A stretch of 64,000 nt of DNA from Callorhinus ursinus (Eukaryota; Chordata; Mammalia; Carnivora; Otariidae). Below, in pieces: positions 34,453 through 45,945 of the stretch (positions are counted from its first letter, which is position 1; each line of letters begins with the position of its first letter). The position numbers and the translations under genes were made by a program. Where the stretch lies: positions 13,962,171 through 14,026,170 of the forward strand of contig NW_020313005.1 of assembly GCF_003265705.1 (NCBI RefSeq), given 5' to 3'. The notes beneath the pieces are model-generated. The model worked only from the letters and a program-made list of their open reading frames with translations, did no database searches and had not been told where the DNA came from.

Positions 34453-34805
34453 CATGCAGAATGTGCCCTCTTTAATAGCCATCACCAGGCTAACCCATCC
34501 CTCCACCCTCCTCCCCTCTAGAACTCTCAGTTTGTTTTTCAGAGTCCATCGTCTCTCATGGTTTGTCTCCCCTCTGACTTACTCCCCTTCATTCTTCCCC
34601 TCCTGCTATCTTCTTTTTCTTTTTTCTTAACATATGTTGCATTATTTGTTTCAGAAGTACATTTCTGTGATTCAACAGTCTTGCACAATTCACAGCGCTC
34701 ACCATAGCACATACCCTCCCCAATGTCTATCGCCCAGCCACCCCATCCCTCCCATCCCCCACCACTCCAGCAACACTCAGTTTGTTTCCTGAGATTAAGA
34801 ATTCT
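34453..34805 (-). other. L1-D 3'UTR, end missing
   Basis: Contains the complement of both G-rich modules (C-rich runs near 34500-34515 and 34735-34765) and the same post-stop shortening as L1-A. It stops abruptly at the complement of 'gggcacattctgcatgg', with no A-tail. Confidence 0.8.
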
Positions 34806-37800
34806 TCATGTCAGTGAAGTCATATGATACATGTCTTTCTCTGATTGACTTATTTCACTCAGGGCATAACACCCTCCAGTTCCATCCACGTCGTAGTAAA
34901 TGGCAAGATCTCATTCCTTTTGATGGCTGCATAATATTCCATTGTGTATATACACCACTTCTTCTTTATCCATTCATCTGTCGATGGACATCTTGGCTCT
35001 TTCCACACTTTGGCTATTGTGGACATTGCTGCTATTAACATTGGGGTGCACGTAGCCCTTCGGGTCCCTACATTTGTATCTTTGGGGTAAATACCCAGCC
35101 CTGCAATTGCTGGGTCGGAGGGTAGCTCTATTTTCAACTGTTTGAGGAACCTCCATACTGTTTTCCAAAGTGGTTGCACCAGCTTGCATTCCCACCAACA
35201 GTGTAGGAGGGTTCCCCTTTCTCCACATCCCCGCCAACAACTGTCGTTTCCTGACTTGTTAATTTTGGCCATTCTGACTGGTGTGAGGTGTTATCTCATT
35301 GAGGTTTTGATTTGGATTTCCCTGATGCCGAGTGATGTTGAGCACTTTTTCATGTGCCTGTTGGCCATTTGGATGTCTTCTTTGGAGAAATGTCTGTTCA
35401 TGTCTTCTGCCCATTTCTTGATTGGATTATTTGTTCTTTGGGTGTTGAGTTTGATAAGTTCTTTATAGATTTTGGATACTAGCCCTTTATCTGATATGTC
35501 GTTTGCAAATATTTTCTCCCATTCTGTCGGTTGTCTTTTGGTTTTGTGGACTGTTTCTTTTGCTGTGCAAAAGCTTTTTATCTTGATGAAATCCCAATAG
35601 TTCATTTTTGCCCTGGCTTCCCGTGCCTTTGGCGATGTTTCTAGGAAGAAGTTGCTGCGGCTAAGGTCGAAAAGGTTGCTACCTGTGTTCTCCTTTAGGA
35701 TTTGGATGGACTCCTGTCTCACGTTTAGGTCTTTCAACCATTTGGAGTCTATTCTTGTGTGTGGTGTAAGGAAATGGTCCAGTTTCATTCTTCTGCATGT
35801 GGCTGTCCAATTTTCCCAACACCATTTGTTGAAGAGACTGTCTTTTTGCCATTGGACATTCTTTCCTGCTTTGTCAAAAATAAGTTGACCATAGAGTTGA
35901 GGGTCCATTTCTGGGCTCTCGATTCTGTTCCATTGATCTATGTGTCTGTTTTTGTGCCAGTACCATACTGTCTTGATGATGACAGCTTTGTAATAGAGCT
36001 GGAAGTCCGGAATTGTGATGCCGCCAGCTTTGCTTTTCTTTTTCAACATTCCTCTGGCTATTCGGGGTCTCTTCTGGTTCCATACAAATTTTAGGATTAT
36101 TTGTTCCATTTCTTTGAAAAAAGTGGATGGTATTTTGATGGGGATTGCATTGAATGTGTAGATTGCTCTAGGTAGCATTGACATCTTCACAATGTTTGTT
36201 CTTCCAATCCATGAACATGGAACGTTTTTCCATTTCTTTGTGCCTTCTTCAATTTCTTTCATGAGTATTTTATAGTTTTCTGAGTACAGATCCTTTGCCT
36301 CTTTGGTTAAATTTATTCCTAGGTACCTTAAGGTTTTGGGTGCAATTGTAAATGGGATCGACTCCTTGATTTGTCTCTCTTCTGTCTTGTTGTTGGTGTA
36401 TAGGAATGCCACTGATTTCTGTGCATTGATTTTATATCCTGCTACTTTACTGAATTCCTGTATGAGTTCTAGCAGTTTTGGGGTGGAGTCTTTTGGGTTT
36501 TCCACGTACAGTATCATATCATCTGCAAAGAGTGAGAGTTTGACTTCCTCTTTGCCGATTTGGATGCCTTTGATTTCTTTTTGTTGTCTGATTGCTGTGG
36601 CTAGGACTTCTAATACTATGTTGAATAGCAGTGGTGAGAGTGGACATCCCTGCTGCGTTCCTGACCTTAGGGGAAAAGCTCTCAGCTTTTCCCCATTGAG
36701 AATGATATTTGCTGTAGGTTTTTCATAGATGGCTTTTATGATATTGAGGTATGTACCCTCTATCCCTATACTCTGAAGAATTTTGATCAAGAAAGGATGC
36801 TGTACTTTGTCAAATGCTTTTTCTGCATCTACTGAGAGGACATATGATTCTTGTTCTTTCTTTTGTTAATGTATTGTATTACTTGATTGATTTGTGGATG
36901 TTGAACCAGGCTTGCAGCCCAGGAATAAATCCCACTTGGTCGTGGTGAATAATCCTTTTAATGGACTGTTGGATCCTATTGGCTAGAATTTTGGTGAGAA
37001 TTTTTGCATCCATGTTCATCAAGGATATTGGTCTGTGATTCTCCTTTTTGATGGGGTCTTTGTCTGGTTTTGGGATCAAGGTAATGCTGGCCTCATAAAA
37101 TGAGTTTGGAAGTTTTCCTTCCATTTCTATTTTTTGGAACAGTTTCAGAAGAATAGGTATTAATTCTTCTTTAAATGTCTGATAGAATTCCCCTGGGAAG
37201 CCATCTGGCTCTGGGCTTTTGTTTGTTGGGAGATATTTGATGACTGCTTCAATTTCCTTAGTGGTTATAGGTCTGTTCAGGTTTTCTCTTTCTTCCTGGT
37301 TCAATTTTGGTAGTTGATACATCAGTAGGAATGCACCCATTTCTTCCAGGTTATCTAATTTGATGGCATAGAGTTGCTCATATTATGTTCTTATAATTGT
37401 TCGTATTTCTTTGGTGTTGGTCGTGATCTTTCCTCTTTCATTCACGATTTTGTTGATTTCGGTCATTTCTCTTTTCTTTTTGATAAGTCTGGCCAGGGGT
37501 TTATCAATCTTGTTAATTCTTTCAAAGAACCAGCTCCTAGTTTCGTTGATCTGTTCTACTGTTCTTTTGGTTTCTAGTTCATTGATTTCTGCTCTGATCT
37601 TTATTATTTCTCTTCTCCTGCTGGGTTTAGGCTTTATTTTCTGTTCTTTCTCCAGTTCCTTTAGGTGTAGGGTTAGGTTGTGTATTTGAGACATTTCTTG
37701 TTTCTTGAGAAAGGCTTGTATTGCTATATATTTCCTCTCAGGACTGCCTTTGCTGTATCCCAATGATTTTGAACAGTTGTGTTTTCATTTTCATTGGTTT

Positions 37801-38618
37801 CCATGAATTTTTTTAATTCTTCTTTAATTTCCTGGTTGAGCCATTCATTCTTTAGTAGGATGCTCTTTAGCCTCCATGTATTTGAGTTCTTTCTGACTTT
37901 CCTCCTGTGATTGAGTTCTAGTTTTAAAGCATTGTGGTCTGAAAATATGCAGGGAATAATTCCAATCTTTTGGTACCGGTTGAGACCTGATTTGTGACCT
38001 AGGATGTGATCAATTCTGGAGAATGTTCCATGGGCACTAGAGAAGAATGTGCATTCTGTTGCTTTGGAATGGAATGGTCTGAATAAGTCTATAAAGTCCA
38101 TTTGGTCCAGTGTTTCATTTAAAGTCTTTATTTCCTTTTTGATCTTTTGCTTAGATGATCTGTCCATTTCAGTGAGGGGGTGATAAAGTCCCCCACTATT
38201 ATTGTATTGTTGTCAATGTGTTTCTTTGCTTTTGTTATTAATTGCCTTATATAATTTGCTGCTCCCATGTTAGGGGCATAGATATTTACAATTGTTAGAT
38301 CTTCTTGTTGGGTAGACCCTTTAAGTAGGATATAGTGTCCTTCCTCATCTCTTATTACAGTCTTTGTTTTAAAATCTAATTTGTGTGATATAAGGATTTC
38401 CACCCCAGCTTTCTTTTGGTGTCCATTAGCATGGTAAATTGTTTTCCACCCCCTCACTTTGAATGTCGGGGTGTGTTTGGGTCTAAAATGAGTCTCTTGC
38501 AGACAGCATATTGATGGGTCTTGTTTTTAATCCAATCTGATAGCCTGTGTCTTTTGATTGGGGCATTTAGCCCATATTCATTCAGGGTAGCTATTGAAAG
38601 GTATGAATTTAGTGCCAT
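34806..38618 (-). pseudogene. L1-D ORF2, several lesions
   Basis: Largest open part is 36790-35291 (499 codons, including [18 protein letters not shown] and [10 protein letters not shown]). Lesions seen: one A lost from an A6 run near 38523, an indel near 38180, one base lost near 37731, TAT to TAA near 37383, one base lost near 36880, one base lost near 36842, TAC to TAA at 35291-35293, and a two-base insertion near 34861. The start ATG is at 38618-38616. The Cys-rich segment [18 protein letters not shown] is intact at about 35240-35180. The uninterrupted RT core makes it a useful reference for the L1-A gap. Confidence 0.92.
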
Positions 38619-38699
38619 TGTATTGCCTGTAAGGGGAGTGTTACTGTATATTGTCTGTGTTCCTTTCTGATCTGTGCTGCTTTTAGGGTCTCTTTTTGC

Positions 38700-39596
38700 T
38701 TAGAGGACCTCTTTCAATATTTCTTGTAGGGCTGGTTTTGTGTTTGCAAATTCCTTTAGTTTTTGTTTGTCCTGGAAGATTTTTATCTCTCCTTCTATTT
38801 TCAATGATAGCCTAGCTGGATATAGTATTCTTGTCTGCATATTTTTCTCGTTTAGTGCTCTGAAGATATCATGCCAGTCCTTTCTGGCCTGCCAGGTCTC
38901 TGTGGATAGGTCTGTTGCCAATCTAATGTTTTTACCATTGTAAGTTACATATCTCTTCTCCTGAGCTGCTTTCAGGATTTTCTCTTTGTCTCTGAGACTC
39001 GTAAGTTTTACTATTAGATGTCGGGGTGTTGACCTTTTTTTATTGATTTTGAGAGGGGTTCTCTGTGCCTCTTGGATTTTGATGCCTGATTTCTTCCCCA
39101 CATTATGGAAGTTCTCTGCTATTATTTGCTCCAATATACCTTCTGCCCCTCTCTCTCTTTCTTCTCCTTCTGGGATCCCAATTATTCTAATGTTGTTTCA
39201 TCTTATCGTATCGCTTATCTCTCGAATCCTGCCCTCGTGATCCTGTAGTTGTTTATGTCTCTTTTTCTCAGCCTTTTTATTTTCCATCATTTGGTCTTCT
39301 ATATCGCTGATTCTTTCTTCTGCCTCCTTTATCCTAGCAGTTAGTGCCCCCATTTTTGATTGTACCTCATTAATAGCCTTTTTGATTTCGACTTGGTTAG
39401 ATTTTTGTTCTTTTATTTCTCGAGAAAGGGTTTCTCTAACATTTTCTATGCTTTTTTCAAGCCCAGCTAGTATCTTTAAAATCATGATTCTGAACTCTAG
39501 GTCTGACATCGTACTAATGTCAGTATTGAGTAGGTCCCTGGCAGATGGTACTACCTCTTGTTCTTTTTGCTGAGGTGATTTTTTTTGTCTTGTCAT
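38700..39596 (-). pseudogene. L1-D ORF1, single nonsense change
   Basis: 298-codon frame collinear with L1-A ORF1, interrupted once: the second Arg codon of 'TIRRNN' is now a stop (39200-39198), a CGA to TGA change typical of CpG decay. Downstream the frame remains open to the normal end PALQEILKEVL. Coiled coil, RRM and CTD are all otherwise present. Confidence 0.93.
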
Positions 39597-40084
39597 TTTG
39601 TCCAGAGGAGAAGAGATGAATGAGAGAACAGCATGCTAACAGGTTAACAACGTCTCCAGCAAATATACTCTATACAAATCAGAAAAGACCTGAAACCAGG
39701 GGAGAAGAAAGGGAAAGAAAGAAGAGAAAAAAAAAGGAAAAAGAAAAAGATAAAAACAAACAAAAACAGAACAAAACAAATTAAAACAGAATATGATCAG
39801 GCTAGTGCATAAATCAGTGCCACACACTAGCTTTTGGGCATATTTTGGTGTGTTAGAAGAAAGTGCCTGCTAAAATTTTAAAGGAATAAAGACTTATATA
39901 TGTACAAAATAAGGGTTGATACAATGAAGGAATGGCAGATGACTGTAAAGATGAAAATTATAAAAGATTTTATAAAAGGAATTGATAAGAAGTTGTTTTT
40001 AAAAAGAAAGAAGAAGATTTAAAAAGAAAAAGAAAAACAAGAAAAAAAAGGGAGAGAATGTGATCAGGCAGGAGACTAGAACAA

Positions 40085-40184
40085 NNNNNNNNNNNNNNNN
40101 NNNNNNNNNNNNNNNNNNNNNNNNNNNNNNNNNNNNNNNNNNNNNNNNNNNNNNNNNNNNNNNNNNNNNNNNNNNNNNNNNNNN
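40085..40184. other. Assembly gap (100 N) with overlapping flanks
   Basis: The 27 bases before the gap (40058-40084) and the 27 bases after it (40185-40211) are identical, beginning atgtgatcaggcaggag. The corresponding L1-A segment (5088-5121, opposite strand) has this sequence only once and is otherwise continuous. Confidence 0.95.
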
Positions 40185-40546
40185 ATGTGATCAGGCAGGA
40201 GACTAGAACAAAACATACACTAGTGATTTAGGGTATATTTTGATCTGTTAGAAGAAATTGTATCTCAAAATTTTAAAGAGAGAACAACTTATATATATAT
40301 GCCAAAAAAAAGGGTAACTACTATGAAGGGATAAAAATATGACTTTAAAAATGAAAAATAAAAAATGTTTTTGTTTAAAGGGATTGATAAGATGTTGTTT
40401 GAAAAAAGGAAAAAGAAAAATTCAAAAAAAAAGACAGTTGAAAAGTTAACTTTGAAAAACTAATGAATTATGGTAAAAAAGCCATGAATTCTATGTGCGG
40501 TATTCCCCTAGCGCTGGAGTTCTCCCGTTCTCCTTGATCGGTAAAC

Positions 40547-40870
40547 TTGGTCTTGGCTTGCTGGCCGTTCGTGCTGATCTTCTGGGGGAGGGGCCTTTTG
40601 CCATGGTTCCCAAATATCTTTGCCAGAGGCGGAATTGACCCGCCCTGTGATTCTGGGCTAAACAAGTTGCTCCAGTTTGCTCTCAGGAGCTTTTGTTCCC
40701 TGCAAGCTCTGGTACAGCTTTGGAGGACTAGGGTGAAAATGGTGGCCTCCCAATCTCTTCCCGGAGGAGCTGAGAACTCGGGGCCCCACTCCTCAGTGTG
40801 CCCCCAGAGAAAAGCAGTCACTCCCGTCTCCCCAGTCTCCATCAGCACTCTGTGCTCACCCAGCCTGTGA
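40547..40870 (+). other. Antisense ORF in the L1-D 5'UTR (first part)
   Basis: 107 codons, starting MVLACWPFVLIFWGRGLL, the counterpart of the minus-strand ORF of L1-A (4736-4032). It is frame-shifted relative to that ORF after about 30 residues. No known domain. The shared start in two copies may simply reflect shared ancestry. Confidence 0.3.
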
Positions 40871-41250
40871 TCGAGTGTTTCTATGTCTGGCACCCAACCC
40901 TGTGTGGAGTCTCCAAACCCAGCAGATCCCTGTGTTGCGCTTCTGTGCCGCTCCTCCCAGGGGGAGGAAGGGGAGTCTCCCCGTCTCTGCCGCTTGTTGG
41001 GTCCCTGCTGGATGAGCAGTGGCCTGACTGTGCCGCGGATCACAGTTTATGGCAACCCCAAGCTGAGAGCCCGCGCCTCGGCTCCGTCTCTACAGCCGGC
41101 TTCCCCACTTTGATACCTGGGAGCTCTGCCGCCCTCAGGCACCCCTGGTCTTTCTGTGACCCCGAGGGTCCTGAGACCACACTGTTCCATGAGGGTTCCA
41201 CCCCCCGCTTAGCCACTGGAGCGACATTCCTCAGCGGACCCGACTTCTAA
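40798..41250 (+). other. Antisense ORF in the L1-D 5'UTR (second part)
   Basis: 150 codons matching the C-terminal portion of the L1-A antisense ORF (GRGVSPSLPLVGSLL, CDPEGPETTL). P/S-rich, no domain recognised. Confidence 0.3.
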
Positions 41251-41542
41251 ACGTTCCGATTTTGTGCTTCGCGGCTCTATCACTTGCCAGAAGCGGCTGA
41301 TGGAAGCCCCCTCCCCCGCCATCTATCCTCCGAATATCGCATTGGATTCACTTCTCCATACGTCCTACCTTCCAGAAAGTGGTCGCTTTTCTGTTTAGAG
41401 TGTTGTTACTATTCTTATCTTCGATCTCCTGTTGAGTTCGTAGGTGTTCAGAATGGTTTGATCCCTATTCAGCTGAATTCCTGAGACCAGACGAAATCCA
41501 GGTCTCCTACTCCTCCGCCATCTTGCTCCACCCCCCATCAGT

Positions 41543-41598
41543 AGTTTTTGATGTAGTGTTCCATGATTCATTATTGGCATGTAACACCCAGTGCTATG
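41543..41598 (-). mobile_element. Detached L1 3'UTR end next to the L1-D 5' end
   Basis: 56 bases that are the complement of the conserved L1 3'UTR end (from 'agcactgggtgtt' to 'catcaaaaactact'). It begins, in L1 order, exactly where L1-D's own 3'UTR stops at 34453, but lies on the opposite side of the element. No A-tail. Confidence 0.75.
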
Positions 41599-42262
41599 AA
41601 GACAGCACTACCTGGATCCTAAACCAGATAAAAACACCACAAAAAATAAAACTGCAGAACAATATCTCTGAACATAGATGCAAAAGTCCTCAAAAAAATT
41701 ATAAGCAAAGAGAATCCAACAATACACCAAAAAGTTATTCACTGTAATCAAGTGGAATTTATTCCTGGTATGCAAGGGTGGATCAGTATTCCCAAATCAC
41801 AACATGTTACATTATATCAATAACAGAAGAGATAAGAACTATATGATCATTTCAGGAGATGCATAAAAAGCATTTGACAAATTCTAAAACCCATTCATGA
41901 TAAAAACCCTCAAACTAGTAGAGGGAATAAAGCCCCTCATAATAAAGACCATATGTGAAAAACACATGGTTAACATCATTCTCACTGGGAAAAAACTGAG
42001 AGCCTTTTCCCGAAGGTCAGGGACAAAACAATGATGTCCACTCACCATTTTATTCAACAGAGAAATGGAAGTCCTAGCCACAACAATCAGACAACAAAAA
42101 GACATAAAATGCATCCAAATTGTTAAGGAAGAAGTAACACTATCAGTATTTGCAGATGACATAATACTATAGATAGAAAACTGAAGACTCCACCAAAAAA
42201 AACTGCTAGAACTGGTAAAGGAATTCAGTAAAGTCACAGGATACAAATTCAATGTACATATA
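41599..42262 (+). pseudogene. L1-H: old LINE-1 ORF2 fragment, sense
   Basis: Decayed RT region in sense direction, from 'STTWILNQIKTPQK' (equivalent of [15 protein letters not shown]) through 'VEFIPGMQGW' and 'FADDIIL' to '[11 protein letters not shown]' at 42262, where the T-run of L1-I begins. FADD survives, although the frame is broken around it. Neither end of the original element is present. Confidence 0.8.
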
Positions 42263-42550
42263 TCTGTTGCATTTTTTTTTAATTTAAATTCAATTAGCCA
42301 ACATATAGTACATCATTAGTTTGTGATGCAGTGTTCAATGATTCATTGGTTGTGTACCACACCCAATGTGTATCACAACACGTGCCCTTCTAAATACCCA
42401 TCACCTGGCTACCCCAACCCCCCACCACCTCCCCTTCCGCAAACCTCAGTCTGTTTCCTGAATTCCGGAGTCTGTCATGGTTTGTCTCCCTCTCTGATTT
42501 CTTCCCATTCAGCTTTCCCTCCCTTCCACTATGATCCTCTGCACTATTTT

Positions 42551-44380
42551 TTATGTTCCATGTATGAGTGAAACCAAATGATAATTGTCTTTCCTGGCTG
42601 ACTTATTTCACTTAGCATAATCCCCTCCAGTTCCATCCACGTCGATGTAAATTGTAGGTATTCATCCTTTCTGATGGCTGAGTAATATTCCATGTATATA
42701 TGAACCACATCTTCTTAATCCATTCATCTGTTGAAGGATATCTCAGCTCGCTCCACAGTTTGGTTATTGTGGACATTGCTGCTATGAACATTGGGGTGCA
42801 TGTGGCCCTTCTTTTCACTACATCTGTATCTTTGGAGTAAATTCCCAGTAGTGCAATTGCAATTTTTAACGTCCTGAGGAACCTCCATACTGTTTTCCAG
42901 AGTGGCTGTATCAGTGTGCATTCCCACCAAAACAGTGTAAAATGTTCCCTTTTCTCCACATCCTCGCCAACATTTGCTCTTCCCTGTCTTCTTAATTTTA
43001 GCCATTCTGACTAGTGTAAGGTGGTATCTTATCGTGGTTTGGATTTGTATTTCCCTGATGCTAAGTGATGTGGAATATTTTTTCATGTGTCTGTTGGCCA
43101 TTTGTATACCTTCTTTGGAGAAGTGTCTATTCATGTCTTCTTTTTTTAAATTTTATTTTATTATGTTATGTTAGTCACCATTCAATACATCATTAGTGTT
43201 TGATGTAGTGATCCACGATTCATTGTTTTCATATAATACCCAGTGCTCCATGCAGTATGTGCCCTCCTTAGTTCATGCCTTCTGCCCATTTCTTGGCTGG
43301 ATTATTTGATTTTTGGATGTTGAGTTTGATAAGTTCTTAATAGATCTCAGATACCAGCCCTTTATTTGTTATGTCATTTGCAAATATCTTCTTCTGTTCC
43401 ATAGGTTGCCTTTTAGTTTTGTTGACTGTATCCTTTGCTGTGCAGAAACTTTTTATCTTGATGAAGTCCCAATAGTTCATTTTTGCTTTTGTTTCCCTTG
43501 CCTTTAGAGATGTGTCTTGCAAGAAGTTACTGTGGCCAAGGTCGAAAAGGTTGCTGCCTGTGTTCTCTAGGATTTTGATGGATTCCTTCTCACATTTAGA
43601 TCTTTCATCCATTTTGGGTATCTTTGTGTATGGAAGAGAATGGCCAGTTTCATTTTTCTGCATGTGGTTGTCCACTTCTCCCAGCACCATTTATTGAAGA
43701 GACTATCTTTTCTTCCATTGGATATTCTTTCCTGCTTTTTCAAAGATTAGTTGACCATATTGTTGAGGGTCCATTTCTGGGCTCTCTGTTCTTTTCCATT
43801 GATCTATGTGTCTGTTTTTGAGCCAATACCATACTGTCTTGATGATCACAGCTTTGTAATATAGCTTGAAGTCCAGAATTGTGATGTCACCAGCTTTGGT
43901 TTTCTTTTTCAACATTCCCCTGGCTATTCTGGGTCTTTTCTGATTCCATCCAAATTTCAGGATTCTTTGTTCCAGTTCTGTGAAAAATGTCGATGCTATT
44001 TTGATAAGAATTGCATTGAATGTGTAGATTGCTCTGAGCAGCAGACATTTAGAATGTTTATTCTTCCAATCCATTAGCTTTCATATGTGTTCTGTAGTTT
44101 CTAGAGTAGAGATCCTTTACCTCTTTGGTTAGGTTTATATCTAGGTATCTTTTGGTTGTTGGTGCAATTGTAAATGGGATCAATTACTTAATTTTTCTTT
44201 CTTCAGTCCCATTGTTAGTGTATAGAGATGCAACTAATTTCTGTGCATTGTTTTTGTATCCTGCCATGTTGCTGAATCATTGTATGAGTTCAAGCAATTT
44301 TGGGCTGGCATTTTTTGGGGGTTTTCCACATAAGGTATCATGTCATCTGTGAAGAGTCAGAGTTTGACTTCTTCATCTTA
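42551..44380 (-). pseudogene. L1-I ORF2, C-terminal part
   Basis: Open pieces: 42724-43134 ([33 protein letters not shown]), 43337-43690 and 43703-44074 ([23 protein letters not shown]). Interrupted by the small insertion L1-J at about 43142-43264 and by several frameshifts. Confidence 0.85.
43142..43264 (-). mobile_element. L1-J: very short L1 3'UTR insertion
   Basis: About 120 bases: a T-rich start, then the complement of the final L1 3'UTR segment up to 'atgtgccctcctta'. It interrupts L1-I ORF2, and the flanking words ttcatgtcttct (43129-43140) and ttcatgccttct (about 43264-43275) are its target duplication. One of the shortest L1 insertions that still shows all the hallmarks. Confidence 0.85.
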
Positions 44381-45699
44381 TTGTACCTCAGATTTCATAT
44401 TATCACTTTTGACATAATAGCTAGATAAGCCTTTTTATGATTGTTTTCATAAATAAGAAGTAAAAATTTTGCATAGAGGGTGTGCATACACTAAATGCTA
44501 TTTTCATACCCCTGAAATCTGAGATTGAAGACCATATTTTGAAATTTCCCATGTTTACCTGGTTAGAACCACACAGGTCACAGGCTTATCACTTGTGAGG
44601 CTATCCAGGGCCCAGGGTATTGCTTTACCAACCCCAGACCATGAAAAGATCACATTCCTTCAGCATCACAGCATCACAGGTCTGTGCAGATGTTTAGCAC
44701 CCTGCCCCAGGGTCATAGTTCCCTGCACCACCAGGAGACTAGCACATGCCCCATAATTGCACACTGAACAATATACATAATGGTAGGCTTGTGTGGCACT
44801 ATCAGGACCCTCTCTGGTGGGAGGAGTGGGAGCCAGAAAAGATCCCAGGTCATCTCAGGAAGACAGAGAGTATTCACTAAGAGGAGGTTAGTGATGAGGT
44901 AACTTTTAATCCTGAGGATCAAGAGTGGATATAGAAAGAGCGATGTCTGGGAGCAGAAGTCCAGGTAAAATTTCCCAGGGCAGGTTTCAGTTGAAGAGAA
45001 GAAAAGTGGCAGTCATGGGCAATCTCTCTTCTCCAATAAGCCTGTGTCCTCATCCAGGTCAGTAGCTTGGAGCAGAAAAGGGGGGCAGGTTCTCCTTTCA
45101 GAGATTGGGAAATCAAGATCCAGAGAGGCTGGGTTTACTCTGGACATGGACAGGCCCTGGAATCCAGGCTGCTGATACTCTCCAGAACTCTGTTCTCCAC
45201 ACTGGGGCAGCTCGTGGGCCATGGCCTGAGTCTTTCTAGGACAAGTACCTTCCCTTTCCCCTTGCTCAGCCTGGCTACTGTATTGAGGTCTAAGTGGGTG
45301 GGGAAGTCCTGGGAGCCTTTTATCTCCCTCCCTGATATGTGTGCCCCTAAAGGGCTGGCCCTTGACGTTTTCTGCAGCAGGTGTTGGGAGAGTGATGTAG
45401 AGAATGGGAGCATGCTTCAGGAGCATGAAGTATCCAGGTCATCCAGGATCTTGCTCTGCAGTTTGGAAGGGACAAAAATATTTGATCCAAATGCCTCACA
45501 GTAGGAGATCTTTGAAAGGTCACTGAATCCAAACCACAAACAACTTCTCATGCACTGACCACCCCTCCTCAAGTTAGATGTTCTTTACCTTTACTACATG
45601 TTCTTTCCACTGAGTTGCATTTCTGACTTGCTTTGTCATGGCACATGTGTGTATACATTGCTATCAGATTTCCCCCTGAGAGCAAAATAGAAGTGCAGG
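44381..45699. other. Unannotated stretch
   Basis: No recognised repeat or gene. Overlapping ORFs near 45000-45500 on both strands (up to 145 codons) have no domain and no intron signals that I could trust. Confidence 0.5.
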
Positions 45700-45945
45700 A
45701 ACAACAACAACATTTCTGAGTACCTACTATGCACCAGGCACTATGATAGATGCTTTACATGTAGTATCTCATTAAATCAATCCTCTGGAGTTACTGGAGC
45801 TAATGGAGAACCATTAGCTTTATTTTACAGAAAAGGAAACAGGCTCACAGAGGTTGAATGACTTACCAGCTCACACAGCTGGTAAGTGGCAAGGCTTAAA
45901 TTCTAGCCCAGGTCTGATTGACCCCTAAACCCATACTACAAATCA
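45700..45945 (+). repeat. MIR element, nearly full length
   Basis: Ancient tRNA-derived SINE. The order 'gagtacctactatgcaccaggcac', 'tgctttacatgtagtatctcatt', 'ttattttacagaaaaggaaac', 'cacagaggttgaatgactta' and 'cacacagctggtaagtggcaagg' follows the MIR consensus core and 3' side. Present in all mammals; long inactive. Confidence 0.9.

Larger units (their letters stand above)
34453..41537 (-). mobile_element. L1-D: full-length young LINE-1, antisense
   Basis: Antisense element with 5' end near 41537 (YY1-like site 41515-41524), CpG-rich 5'UTR, ORF1 39596-38700, ORF2 38618-34806 and 3'UTR to 34453. It is very close to L1-A in both proteins and shares its shortened 3'UTR. It has one ORF1 stop and at least seven ORF2 lesions. 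The last 100 or so bases of 3'UTR and the A-tail are missing at 34453; a 56-base piece of exactly that region sits beyond the 5' end (41543-41598). No target duplication is visible. A scaffold gap lies in its 5'UTR. Confidence 0.9.
39597..41537 (-). promoter_or_regulatory. L1-D 5'UTR with internal promoter
   Basis: Antisense copy of the young 5'UTR. The CpG-rich segment is about 40480-41370 and the A-rich segment (complement of T-rich) 39690-40480. The 100-N gap at 40085-40184 has identical 27-base ends, so the real sequence is probably continuous. Confidence 0.75.
42263..44380 (-). mobile_element. L1-I: 5'-truncated LINE-1, antisense
   Basis: T-rich start (complement of the A-tail) at 42270-42285, 3'UTR complement, ORF2 stop near 42551, then ORF2 back to 'FADDMIPY'-like sequence at about 44350, where the copy ends. 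It truncated L1-H on the left; the other side of L1-H is not seen after 44380. Confidence 0.88.

Noticed and set aside
41543..41598. Independent 56-base L1 insertion
   Set aside because: No T-run or target copies, and its ends match the truncation point of L1-D within a base; treated as part of the L1-D rearrangement instead, though not excluded.
45067..45504. 145-codon ORF with overlapping ORFs on the other strand
   Set aside because: No domain, no family resemblance, no supporting splice structure; opposite-strand ORFs are equally long.
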